This document shows positions 1 through 7,217 of a stretch of 17,938 nucleotides of DNA, in pieces. The translations under genes were made by a program, and so were the position numbers. The notes under the pieces were generated by a model that saw only the letters and a program-made list of their open reading frames with translations, searched no databases and was not told the origin of the DNA. Position 1 is the stretch's first letter. Each line of letters starts with the position of its first letter. The stretch is from JAVJSU01 sp040219275 (GTDB taxonomy: Bacteria > Chloroflexota > Anaerolineae > Aggregatilineales > Phototrophicaceae). The stretch spans positions 1 to 17,938 of the forward strand of contig JAVJSU010000101.1 in NCBI GenBank assembly GCA_040219275.1. Direction: 5' to 3'.

Positions 1-1
1 C

Positions 2-178
2 AAAGACCTCAACCTGCTTAAGGAATTGATGGAAGACGGAACAATCATCCCTGTGATTGACCGTTGCTACCCCCTTGAGCAAATCACTGAAGCACATCGC
101 TATGTCGAGACGGGACGCAAAAAGGGCAATGTCGTCATCGCCATCATGCCTCAAGATACACAGATAAAGGTCAGTTAA
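2..178 (+). CDS. MDR-family NAD(P)-dependent oxidoreductase, C-terminal end (5' end outside window)
   Basis: Open from the window edge for 58 codons to a TAA at 176-178. The visible part has the MDR C-terminal pattern, a strand with PVIDRCYPLEQITEAHRYV followed by a Lys-Gly-Asn-Val-Val-Ile strand, which closes the catalytic domain over the NAD(P) fold. It closely matches the C-terminus of the complete MDR gene at 7218-8138 (IKPVIDRCYPLAQIAEAYKYV), so the two are paralogs. No cofactor or metal residues are visible here, so the substrate cannot be stated; members of this group reduce quinones, enones or aldehydes. The next gene starts 2 nt after the stop, which suggests a shared transcript. Confidence 0.85.
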   Translation, partial: KDLNLLKELMEDGTIIPVIDRCYPLEQITEAHRYVETGRKKGNVVIAIMPQDTQIKVS

Positions 179-180
179 CG

Positions 181-327
181 ATGAACAAAACACGTACTGT
201 CCGTATAGCAGCAGGACTGGCATTAGGCATCGGATTAGGCGTAGCATTGAGCAATATCGCTCTGGGAATTGCTTTAGGCATTGCTTTTGGTGCGGCATTC
301 AGTCGCATTGATGGAGGCGAATCATGA
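181..327 (+). CDS. Small glycine-rich (glycine-zipper-like) membrane peptide
   Basis: This is a 48-residue ORF beginning MNKTRTVRIAAG. A basic N-terminus is followed by about 30 hydrophobic residues with repeated Gly-x-x-x-Gly and Ala/Leu/Ile-Gly spacing (GLALGIGLGVAL, then IALGIALGIAFGAAF), and then a polar tail SRIDGGES. The pattern fits one or two tightly packing membrane helices of the glycine-zipper kind. It starts 2 nt after the preceding MDR stop, with a weak AAAGG about 12 nt upstream. Its TGA overlaps the next ATG in an ATGA arrangement (324-327), which supports translation. Function is unknown; related short peptides are often linked to envelope stress, but that is inference. Confidence 0.7.
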   Translation: MNKTRTVRIAAGLALGIGLGVALSNIALGIALGIAFGAAFSRIDGGES

Positions 328-770
328 CCAAAAAGCACTTCTTAACGGTACGCTGGAACAACATCCTGTCAGCGGGGTTAGGCATCCCCACCTTGATTTA
401 TGTAATCTTCGCCTTCTCAACATCGTTCTGGCTGGAACGAGACGGGTTGATTGGTCTAGCAATTTTCGGTGCGCTGTTCTGAATAATCATTGAGCTTCAT
501 ACAGCAACGCGGTTCGCGTGGCTTCAGAAAAACTCAGCCAACTACGTATCCGTCAAACAGGGGTATGCTCATCCACTGGCTTTAATCAGATTGGCCTACA
601 ATGCCGTCTTCTGGGTATTCTTGCTGCCGTTTTTCACAACGGTTGACTACAGTATCGGATTTATAGCCTTCACCATTGTGATTTTCGTTCGATTGGCATT
701 GAGCTTGTACACAAACAATGTCGCCAATCTAAGTCCTGAGCAATTTGACAGGTACCCATTTAGAATTTGA
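324..770 (+). pseudogene. Small integral membrane protein interrupted by an in-frame TGA
   Basis: The ATG at 324 overlaps the previous stop (ATGA). The frame runs to a TGA at 480-482 (52 residues). It then stays open in the same frame for another 95 codons to a TGA at 768-770. Both parts have the character of one polytopic protein. Before the stop are a short basic start (MTKKHFLTVRW) and a helix around LIYVIFAFSTSFW, then a second helix reaching the stop (LIGLAIFGALF). After it come IIIELHTATRF, a helix around AVFWVFLLPFF, and another around FIAFTIVIFVRLALSLY. A TGG-to-TGA change (Trp to stop) would explain the interruption. The 52-residue product may still be made. I do not recognise the family; reconstructed length is about 148 residues with four or so membrane segments. 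Confidence 0.65.
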
Positions 771-841
771 TCAAGATCACTGCACGAGCGGCTCAACTTA
801 GCCTTGAAGACGCGGCTATATAAAATCACACGAGAGAAATC

Positions 842-1309
842 ATGAACAAAGCACAGACAAACACACGCAGACAGATGACGATGAACGATTATGTGCAGTA
901 TCGAAATGGTGTCCCATTGGGTGCGACAGGCTCATTACAGAATATGCTCGTTCGTTCGCTTGGCGCAGGTACGTTTGCGAAGTTCTGGCAATACTGGAAC
1001 CCGATATGGGGTTATGTGTTGGGGCGTTATATCTATGCCCCCTTAAATCGTTTTCTGCCGGCAGCGGTGGCGCTCATTTTAACATTCTTAATTTCAGGTG
1101 CAATACATGATCTGGCAACGATGCTTGTCCGGGGTGCGCCTGCATTCTTTTTTACACCCTGGTTCTTTTTAATGGGTGTTGTTGTTGTTTTCGGGCGATT
1201 GCTGAAACTTGATTATTCAAACCAGGCATTTCAACTCCGTGTTGCAATCAATGTTACATTCATTCTCGTTTGCCTGATTATAACAATAGGTGTGAAACAG
1301 CTTTTATAG
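842..1309 (+). CDS. 155-residue polytopic membrane protein (possible short MBOAT-like)
   Basis: The ATG follows AGAGA by a few bases. The N-terminal 50 residues are polar. They contain an aromatic stretch (FAKFWQYWNPIWGYVLGRYI) that leads into hydrophobic segments at about residues 75-90, 102-118 and 133-152. The segment LILTFLISGAIHDLA carries a conserved-looking His after a small-residue helix. That, with the preceding WxYWNPxWxY and RYIYxPL pattern, resembles the core of wax-synthase/MBOAT-type acyltransferases. The protein is far shorter than those enzymes (usually over 300 residues), so it may be a truncated relative or a separate small family. I am confident that it is a membrane protein and unsure about any enzymatic role. 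It lies 71 nt after the broken membrane-protein gene. Confidence 0.75.
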   Translation: MNKAQTNTRRQMTMNDYVQYRNGVPLGATGSLQNMLVRSLGAGTFAKFWQYWNPIWGYVLGRYIYAPLNRFLPAAVALILTFLISGAIHDLATMLVRGAPAFFFTPWFFLMGVVVVFGRLLKLDYSNQAFQLRVAINVTFILVCLIITIGVKQLL

Positions 1310-1489
1310 GGTTATGTTGATAGCGCGTTGAATCCAAACCGCACCAATTGTCGGGCTACTAGTACGAATATTCTGTCTTGGAGAATAAATGAGGGTGAAT
1401 ATTATGTGAAAACCACAGCAGACCTAACACTGCCGCAGCTCGGCACAGCGCTTCTCGTAACCTGAGTGAGCGTCGGCTATACTTGGTTC

Positions 1490-3448
1490 ATGTCAACTCA
1501 AATCCTTGCCACCAAACTCTATAAACCCGTATTACATCCGTATTCAGTTCTGCGTCCACGATTGATTGAACGCCTTAATGTAGGTTTGCACGGCAAACTG
1601 ACACTTGCAACCGCACCTGCCGGATTTGGCAAAACAACAGTGATTGCAGAATGGATCAGTTCAGAGGATCTTCGAGTTGCATGGCTGTCGCTGGATGAAG
1701 GTGATAACGATCCGGTTCGTTTCCTGTCCTATGTTGTCGCTGCACTGCAAACCATTGAAACGAAAATCAGTGCGGGCATCCTGCAACTGCTTGAATCGCC
1801 GCAGCCACCACCTATCGACTCATTGCTGACACCGTTGCTCAACGAACTGGCTATGATGCAGCATGATTTCGTGCTGGTGCTCGATGATTACCACGTTCTC
1901 GACAGCACAGAGATCGACTCGGTGCTGGCATTTTTGATCGATAACCAACCACCGCAGATGCATCTGGTCATCACTACCCGCGAAGACCCGCGTTTGCCGC
2001 TGGCGCGTTTACGGGCGCGGGGCAGGTTGACTGAACTTCGGGCCACTGATCTGCGCTTCACGGCCGATGAAGCGGCGGAGTTCCTAAATAACACAATGGG
2101 GCTATCGCTTGCACCGGAGGATGTCGCCGCATTGGAACGGCGCACGGAAGGTTGGATCGCCGGTTTGCAGTTGGCGGCTATATCTATGCAAGGACAGCAG
2201 GACAACCGTCAATTTATCGAGTCATTCACGGGCAGCCATCATTTTGTACTGGATTATCTGATGGAGGAAGTGCTCAGTCACCAGCCACTCCACATTCAGA
2301 ATTTTCTGCTGAAGACCTCAATGCTGGAACGTATGTGTGGGCCGCTGTGCGCTGCGGTTTTGCACGATGATGAGGATGCAAAGGCAACGCTTGAAAGCAT
2401 CCGCCAGGCGAACCTGTTTTTGATCCCACTGGATAATGAAAGGTGCTGGTATCGCTATCATCACCTGTTCGGTGATTTGCTGCGTAAACGCCTTCAGCAG
2501 TCCACCACTACGGAAGTCAGCACCCTGCATATTCGTGCGAGCATCTGGTTTGAGGAGGCAGGTTTCTATACAGAGGCAATCGCCTCATCGCTTGCTGCAC
2601 AGGACTTCAACCGTGCAGCTGATCAGATCGAACGGACATGGCCCATCATCCCAAAAGGTATTCGCCCATCAGTCTGGCGCGGTTGGGTACAAAAACTACC
2701 TGAGGCACAGATTCAAGTACGTCCTATCCTGAGCGCGGCACACGCATGGATTCTCGTGAATGATGGGGAATTAGATGCAGCGGCTGCAACTCTGAATATA
2801 GTGGACCGCTGGCTGGCTGACATTGATCAGGACAGTGATCGGCTGAATGAGATGATTGTCGCAAATAGGGCACAGCTCTCTTCACTTCCAGGTATAAACA
2901 TGGGCGCACGCGCTTATCTCACTCAGGCAGCAGGCAATCATTTGGATGCCATCCACTACGCACAAACGGCACTGGAACTATTGCCAGAGGACGAGTACTA
3001 CTGGCGTGGAGGGATCGCCCTATTTCTAGGTCTGGTGCAGTGGAGAAATGGTGATCTAGCTCATGCCTATGAGTCCATCAAATTGAGTATTGTAAGTCTG
3101 CGCAAAACTGATGATCGCGTTTTTCATAGGGCTGGTGCCGCACACCTGGGACGTATTTCCCTCATGATGGGACATCTCAACCGGGCGCACGATCAATATA
3201 AAGAAGCACTGGATTTAGTTGATGCGGACTATGCACGGGCGGGACACTTGAGCGTCAATTTCTTTGTAGGACTGGCTGACTTGTATTATGAATGGGATGA
3301 TCTTGAGACCGCAAATCACTATGTTCAACGTGGCATGACTCTACTGGAGCACGCGATTTTATCAAACAGTGCGTATCGCCTGGATGTGGCAATGGCACGG
3401 TTGTGTGCCGCACAGCACGACTTCAACACCGCTTTGGATTGGCTATAA
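1490..3448 (+). CDS. MalT-like LuxR-family ATP-dependent regulator, N-terminal part (gene split by in-frame TAA)
   Basis: This is the first 652 residues of a large STAND/MalT-type regulator. I chose the ATG at 1490 over the GTG at 1466 because the family begins with a short leader before the Leu-Tyr-x-Pro...Arg-Pro-Arg-Leu signature (ILATKLYKPVLHPYSVLRPR). Walker A is APAGFGKT at residues 42-49 and Walker B is FVLVLDDYH at 127-135. The arginine-rich sensor region (TTREDPRLPLARLRARGRL) and the winged-helix segment with GLQLAAISMQG follow. From about residue 370 there are TPR-like helical repeats. The frame stops at TAA 3446-3448 in the middle of a TPR helix, and the same frame stays open through the DNA-binding domain to 4201. 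The family motif around the stop (Trp-Leu-x-Arg-Ala-Glu) suggests an original GAA (Glu). As it stands, this product has no DNA-binding domain. Confidence 0.85.
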   Translation: MSTQILATKLYKPVLHPYSVLRPRLIERLNVGLHGKLTLATAPAGFGKTTVIAEWISSEDLRVAWLSLDEGDNDPVRFLSYVVAALQTIETKISAGILQLLESPQPPPIDSLLTPLLNELAMMQHDFVLVLDDYHVLDSTEIDSVLAFLIDNQPPQMHLVITTREDPRLPLARLRARGRLTELRATDLRFTADEAAEFLNNTMGLSLAPEDVAALERRTEGWIAGLQLAAISMQGQQDNRQFIESFTGSHHFVLDYLMEEVLSHQPLHIQNFLLKTSMLERMCGPLCAAVLHDDEDAKATLESIRQANLFLIPLDNERCWYRYHHLFGDLLRKRLQQSTTTEVSTLHIRASIWFEEAGFYTEAIASSLAAQDFNRAADQIERTWPIIPKGIRPSVWRGWVQKLPEAQIQVRPILSAAHAWILVNDGELDAAAATLNIVDRWLADIDQDSDRLNEMIVANRAQLSSLPGINMGARAYLTQAAGNHLDAIHYAQTALELLPEDEYYWRGGIALFLGLVQWRNGDLAHAYESIKLSIVSLRKTDDRVFHRAGAAHLGRISLMMGHLNRAHDQYKEALDLVDADYARAGHLSVNFFVGLADLYYEWDDLETANHYVQRGMTLLEHAILSNSAYRLDVAMARLCAAQHDFNTALDWL

Positions 3449-3577
3449 AGAGCTGAAAAGGCCTATCAACAAACGGCAGAACCGGATATATATCCCATTG
3501 CATCTCTGAGAGCCAGAATCTGGATTCGGCAAGGACGGATTTCCGATGTTAACAGATGGCTCAATGAGCAGGGGCTG

Positions 3578-4201
3578 TTGGCGGATGATGACTTAGACTT
3601 TTCACTTGAATTCAAGCACATTACGGTGGTCAGGTTGAGGTTAGTGCAAATTTCTCGTGATCAGGAAGATGAAGCATTACAGGATGCTCTAGAACTGATA
3701 GATCGTCTGCTTCAAGCAGCAGCGGAAGGTGGGAGAACAACTCGTGTCATTGAACTGCTTGTTTTGCAATCCCTAGCGCACCATGCGATTAATGACACAC
3801 AAACTGCTGTTAACATCCTTCAGCGAGCACTTGAAATTGCTGAGCCAGAAGGGTTTGTTCGCATCTTTACTGACGAAGGGCAGCCGATGCACGATCTGCT
3901 CTCTCAAGCGGCAGCACTCGGCATCATGCCGGACTATACCCGCAGGCTGTTGACAGCATTTGAACGGGCATCGACCCCGATTGCAAGCACAGCCGCACAG
4001 CCACTCATCGAACCCCTGAGCGAACGCGAGTTAGAAATCCTGGCGCTGGTCGCGGATGGACTCTCCAACCGCGAGATTAGCGAACGCCTCTATCTCGCCC
4101 TAAGCACCGTCAAAGGGCACAATCGCAACATCTTTGATAAACTCCACGTCAAACGACGCACGGAAGCCGTTGCCCGCGCCCGTGAATTGGGCTTAATCTA
4201 G
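3578..4201 (+). CDS. MalT-like LuxR regulator, C-terminal part with HTH (same gene as the preceding entry)
   Basis: This is the in-frame continuation of the split regulator. The frame is open directly after the TAA, from 3449. The first plausible restart is TTG at 3578, which has no convincing ribosome binding site, so independent translation is doubtful. The region 3449-3577 also encodes family sequence (RAEKAYQQTAEP, then LRARIWIRQGRISD), which shows that the coding sequence is continuous across the stop. The C-terminal 62 residues are a GerE/LuxR helix-turn-helix: LSERELEILALVADGLSNRE, then ISERLYLALSTVKGHNRNIF, and DKLHVKRRTEAVARARELGL. Joined to the upstream part, the protein would be 903 residues, the normal size for MalT-like regulators. 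The effector is unknown. Gene position suggests control of the neighbouring membrane-protein and oxidoreductase genes. Confidence 0.8.
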   Translation: MADDDLDFSLEFKHITVVRLRLVQISRDQEDEALQDALELIDRLLQAAAEGGRTTRVIELLVLQSLAHHAINDTQTAVNILQRALEIAEPEGFVRIFTDEGQPMHDLLSQAAALGIMPDYTRRLLTAFERASTPIASTAAQPLIEPLSERELEILALVADGLSNREISERLYLALSTVKGHNRNIFDKLHVKRRTEAVARARELGLI

Positions 4202-4224
4202 CATAATCCTCCCTAAAATCTCAA

Positions 4225-4268
4225 AACAGTACCCCCAAACAATACTTTAGTATCGTCACAACAGTACC
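4225..4268. promoter_or_regulatory. Candidate regulatory region: direct repeat AACAGTACC plus small inverted repeat
   Basis: The 118-bp gap between the LuxR gene and the hydrolase contains AACAGTACC at 4225-4233 and again at 4260-4268, in the same orientation and 35 bp apart. Between them is the short inverted repeat ATAC-TTTA-GTAT (4242-4253). Repeats of this kind next to a LuxR regulator are reasonable candidate operator sites for the downstream hydrolase. No clear -35/-10 pair is visible, so this rests on position and repetition only. Confidence 0.3.
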
Positions 4269-4319
4269 GCCTGCTGGTTATGCTGGTCTCATCGTATTTC
4301 TGAACGAAAGGATCAGCAA

Positions 4320-5555
4320 ATGTCACGTAGCAAAAACACACTTTATGCATCATTCATGGTCGTATTATTGCTGTTGTTCTCAGTGGCGCAGAATAGTGCA
4401 AACGCTCAGGACAGTAACTTACCGGGTGACACCCCCGCATATGCTGTACGGGGTCAGCATCCAGTCGGCACACAGGATAAGGTCATCGACGGCGATGTAC
4501 CGCTGGATGTCACACTCTGGTATCCGGCGCTCAACGAAGATGGTGCCGAAGAAATTATCAACTACGCATATATGACCAATCCTGACTCGTCAATGGGCAT
4601 GGAGCCAACCGTATCCGGGCAGGCAATTAGCGATGCCGCATTCGACCTCGATAGCGGACCGTATCCGCTGGTGATTCTGTCGCATGGCTTCTCGCTGGGT
4701 CGCACTGGTTACGCATGGCTGGCGGAACACCTCGCCTCATATGGCTTTGTGGTGGTCGCACCACAGCATTATGAACTGGTCGATGAGACGCTGAGCGACT
4801 TCTGGCGTGCGTCAATCACCCGCCCGCAGGAAATCCATGTTGTGTTGGACTATGTCGAAGCGCAATCGGCAGATGGTGAATTTACGGGACTGATTGATAC
4901 CGAACGCATCGCGGTTGTCGGTCATTCCTACGGCGGCTATACCGCGCTAGCAATGGCGGGTGCACGGATCGACATCGATGGTATGACAGCCCTGTGTGCC
5001 GAAGCCGAGGCATCCGGCGATCCGAATGTGTGGTTGTGCGGCATGGTACTGCCCTACGTAGACGATATGGTCGAACTCGCAGGCTTCGATGCCATGCCGG
5101 AAGGTCTGTGGCCGTCATGGGGCGATGACCGCGTCGATGTCGCCGTGTCAATGGCAGGTGATGCCTACTTCTTCAATGAAGCGGGACTATCTGAGATCAC
5201 CATCCCGGTGCTGGCACTGGGTGGCACCGCCGATACCGGCACACCGTTCGCCTGGGGTACGGAGCCGACTTACGAATACGTTTCCAGTGAGTCAAAAGCG
5301 CGTGTTGCTTTCGAGGGCGCGGAGCACATGATCTTCGGGGCGACCTGCGAAGCATTGCCGTTCTTCGTGGAAATCGGCTTTGATGCTTACTGCTCTGATC
5401 CCACATGGGACATGGAAAACGCCCACGACCTTGCTCAACATTTCATCACCGCCTTTTTACTGGCTGAACTGATGCAAGACACCGAAGCCCTGACCATGTT
5501 GTCGCCGGATAACATCAACTTCGATGGGATCATCTACAACGCGCAGGGCTACTAG
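4320..5555 (+). CDS. Secreted alpha/beta hydrolase (dienelactone hydrolase / PAF-acetylhydrolase-like)
   Basis: This 411-residue protein has a type I signal peptide (Arg/Lys at residues 4-5, hydrophobic core 11-21, probable cleavage after SANA near residue 29). AAAGGA lies about 8 nt before the ATG. The alpha/beta-hydrolase features are in order: an oxyanion-hole strand PLVILSHGFSLGR near 116-128, the nucleophile elbow GHSYGG at 201-206 (Ser203), an acidic residue in GGTADTGTP (Asp305), and a candidate catalytic His in EGAEHMIFG (His336). The family cleaves esters or lipid acyl groups; the substrate cannot be read from the sequence. The protein probably acts outside the membrane. The Cys residues in the extended C-terminal half (near 226, 240, 343 and 358) could form disulfides, consistent with export. 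It is the first gene downstream of the split regulator. Confidence 0.85.
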   Translation: MSRSKNTLYASFMVVLLLLFSVAQNSANAQDSNLPGDTPAYAVRGQHPVGTQDKVIDGDVPLDVTLWYPALNEDGAEEIINYAYMTNPDSSMGMEPTVSGQAISDAAFDLDSGPYPLVILSHGFSLGRTGYAWLAEHLASYGFVVVAPQHYELVDETLSDFWRASITRPQEIHVVLDYVEAQSADGEFTGLIDTERIAVVGHSYGGYTALAMAGARIDIDGMTALCAEAEASGDPNVWLCGMVLPYVDDMVELAGFDAMPEGLWPSWGDDRVDVAVSMAGDAYFFNEAGLSEITIPVLALGGTADTGTPFAWGTEPTYEYVSSESKARVAFEGAEHMIFGATCEALPFFVEIGFDAYCSDPTWDMENAHDLAQHFITAFLLAELMQDTEALTMLSPDNINFDGIIYNAQGY

Positions 5556-5562
5556 CCCATCT

Positions 5563-5598
5563 ATGTGCCGGATGGCAATGATTTCCCATCCGGCACAT
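5563..5598 (+). other. Perfect 13-bp intercistronic hairpin
   Basis: ATGTGCCGGATGG at 5563-5575 pairs exactly with CCATCCGGCACAT at 5586-5598 across a 10-nt loop. There is no T-tract after it, and the AAGGA ribosome binding site of the next gene follows within 10 nt. It is therefore unlikely to be a simple intrinsic terminator. An mRNA 3'-end stabiliser for the hydrolase transcript, or a partial terminator, is more likely. Confidence 0.6.
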
Positions 5599-5613
5599 CG
5601 AAGGATGAACCTG

Positions 5614-5847
5614 ATGTCACAAGAACTGCAAAATCCAGATCAACCGTTGGTTTATGAAGTCAGACTCAAGGGACATCTGGGTGACGACTGGAATGACTGG
5701 TTCGGCGGTGTGACCGTCACGCTACAAGCCGATGGCACGACCGTACTCACCTGTCATGTCATCGATCAGGCGGCACTGCATGGATTGCTACGGCAAATCC
5801 GCGATCTCGGTCTGCCGCTGATCTCAGTCAACCGTATCGAACCGTAA
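5614..5847 (+). CDS. Small conserved-looking cytosolic protein of unknown function
   Basis: The ATG at 5614 was chosen because AAGGA lies about 9 nt upstream; the longer version from 5524 would overlap the hydrolase gene. The 77-residue product has an alternating strand pattern: VYEVRLKGHLGDDWNDWFGG, then VTVTLQADGTTVLTCHVIDQ, then a helix (AALHGLLRQIRDLGL) and a final strand LISVNRIE. Layout and size suggest a compact alpha/beta fold, perhaps ligand- or protein-binding. I have the impression that similar short proteins ending with this 'LHGLLRQIRDLGLPLISV' helix-strand occur beside membrane proteins in Chloroflexota, but the function is unknown. It sits 19 nt ahead of the next gene and is probably co-transcribed. 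Confidence 0.75.
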   Translation: MSQELQNPDQPLVYEVRLKGHLGDDWNDWFGGVTVTLQADGTTVLTCHVIDQAALHGLLRQIRDLGLPLISVNRIEP

Positions 5848-5866
5848 CCATTAAGAGGAGAAAAGT

Positions 5867-6328
5867 ATGTCTCAGCAAACCATGAACCACCGCCACAAGC
5901 AAGAGATCAACGCACCGTTTCGCGCTAAGAGTGCAGGAGTATCACTCGTCGCCGTACTGCTCATCGGCATCTACTACATCGCCAATGTGATTGCGCTATT
6001 GCCAGATGAGCAAGCCGTCCCGGAAGGCGCACTCGGTCTGACGATTTCCTCCATTGTGCTGATTATCGTTGTCGAGATCGTGTTGCAAATCGTGTTGTTC
6101 ATCGGTGCGGGTCGAATCGAAGACCGTACAGAGCGCGACGAGGTGATCGCGGCAAAGGCATCCCGCAACGCTTATCTGGTGATGACTGCTGGGGTATTTG
6201 CAACATTCGCCAGTATGTTCGCTGAATTGACACCGTTTGAGATGGCTAGCCTGTTGCTCACTGTCTTTCTGATCGCCGAGATCGTCAAATTCGCATCACA
6301 GCTCTTTTACTACCAGCGTTCAAGATAA
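5867..6328 (+). CDS. 153-residue four-helix membrane protein
   Basis: The ATG is preceded by a strong AGGAG (TAAGAGGAGAAAAGT). A polar, His/Lys-rich N-terminus of about 25 residues leads into four predicted membrane helices: SLVAVLLIGIYYIANVIALL, ISSIVLIIVVEIVLQIVLFI, a third around AYLVMTAGVFATFASMFA, and a fourth around ASLLLTVFLIAEIVKFASQL. A charged cytosolic loop (RIEDRTERDEVIAAKASRNA) separates helices 2 and 3. Similar small membrane proteins accompany HTH regulators in some bacteria, but no regulator of that kind is adjacent here. The function is not recognised. Confidence 0.8.
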   Translation: MSQQTMNHRHKQEINAPFRAKSAGVSLVAVLLIGIYYIANVIALLPDEQAVPEGALGLTISSIVLIIVVEIVLQIVLFIGAGRIEDRTERDEVIAAKASRNAYLVMTAGVFATFASMFAELTPFEMASLLLTVFLIAEIVKFASQLFYYQRSR

Positions 6329-6392
6329 CGTTCAAACATCGCAAAAACATATCCAATAAATGCATAGTCTATATCTCAAAAGGAGAATTCAC

Positions 6393-7145
6393 ATGTCTGC
6401 AACAACACAAACCAACCCAACAAACACCGTGTCCTTACGCCAGATCGCTCGCATTGCTGGGGTACTGTATATCATCATTATCGTCTGCGGGATGTTCGGC
6501 GGTCTGACCCGCGAAAGCCTGCTCGTCTCCGGTGATCCGGCAGCGACTGTCGAGAATGTCACGACGTCGGAAGGGCTGTTCCGCATGACCATCATGGCTG
6601 ACCTGGTCATGGTACTGGCAGATGTCGCCATCGGTGTCGCCTTCTTTTACCTGCTCAAGCCCGTCAACCATGGACTGTCGCTGCTATCCGCCGGATTCCG
6701 CCTGGCGCAGGCATCCGCGCTGGGGATTAACCTGTTAACGCTGTTCATCGTGCTGCAATTCACTAGCGGAGATATGACGGCATCCAGTACTGAAAACGCC
6801 TATGTGTTCTTCAACGCCCACGGCATCGGCTACAATCTGGCGCTGATGTTCTTTGCTACTAGCATTCTCATTCAGGGGTATCTCGTTTACATCTCAGGTT
6901 ACTTCCCGAAATGGTTGGGCATACTACTGATGGTCGCTTCTGCGGGCTATTTCATCGACAACACCGCGTCCTTCATCCTGCCCAACTACGCCGATTACGC
7001 CGATACGTTCCAGATGATCGTGATGGTCGCCTTCCCTGTCGAACTTATCATGGCGCTGTATCTGCTGGTGAAGGGTGTCCGCACCAAAAATACTCCGGCA
7101 GTCATCAACGTTGAACAGGCTTACGCCACCGCACCCGGCCAGTAA
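6393..7145 (+). CDS. DUF4386-family integral membrane protein
   Basis: Start at ATG 6393 with AAGGAG seven bases upstream; the in-frame ATG at 6360 lacks a ribosome binding site. The 250-residue product has about six hydrophobic segments. The first follows the typical entry SLRQIARIAGVLYIIIIVCG. Later segments include DLVMVLADVAIGVAFFYLLK, NLLTLFIVLQF, a helix around LALMFFATSILIQGYLVY, and FPKWLGILLMVASAGYFIDN. The order arginine-x-x-x-(A/G)-G-x-x-Tyr, a Gly/Asp-rich periplasmic loop, and the FPKWLGxLLxxAxxGY motif match DUF4386 proteins. Their biochemical role is unknown. They commonly lie beside MalT-like LuxR regulators and MDR oxidoreductases, as here. Confidence 0.85.
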   Translation: MSATTQTNPTNTVSLRQIARIAGVLYIIIIVCGMFGGLTRESLLVSGDPAATVENVTTSEGLFRMTIMADLVMVLADVAIGVAFFYLLKPVNHGLSLLSAGFRLAQASALGINLLTLFIVLQFTSGDMTASSTENAYVFFNAHGIGYNLALMFFATSILIQGYLVYISGYFPKWLGILLMVASAGYFIDNTASFILPNYADYADTFQMIVMVAFPVELIMALYLLVKGVRTKNTPAVINVEQAYATAPGQ

Positions 7146-7217
7146 CCATTGACCATCTTGGGGGACGGTGTAACCAGCATCGTCCCTCTAGCAGACGACA
7201 GAATAGAAAGGCATACC

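Noticed and set aside
1466..1489. GTG at 1466 as start of the LuxR-type regulator
   Set aside because: The ATG at 1490 places the conserved N-terminal family pattern at the usual distance from the start.
1310..1489. Possible small gene in the gap before the LuxR regulator
   Set aside because: Short frames here (for example from the ATGAGGGTG near 1389) stop within a few codons, and no RNA-like structure is visible.
324..4201. Recoding of stop codons (alternative genetic code) to explain in-frame stops
   Set aside because: The two interruptions use different codons, TGA and TAA, and both serve as normal terminators of other genes in the window. Independent mutations or errors are simpler.
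4882..5151. Arginine-rich 89-codon minus-strand ORF
   Set aside because: It is antisense to the hydrolase and its composition is what the complement of GC-rich coding codons gives.
7162..7186. GGGACG...CGTCCC hairpin before the MDR gene as a terminator
   Set aside because: The stem is only 6 bp with a 13-nt loop and no T-tract. It is too weak to call and may be chance.
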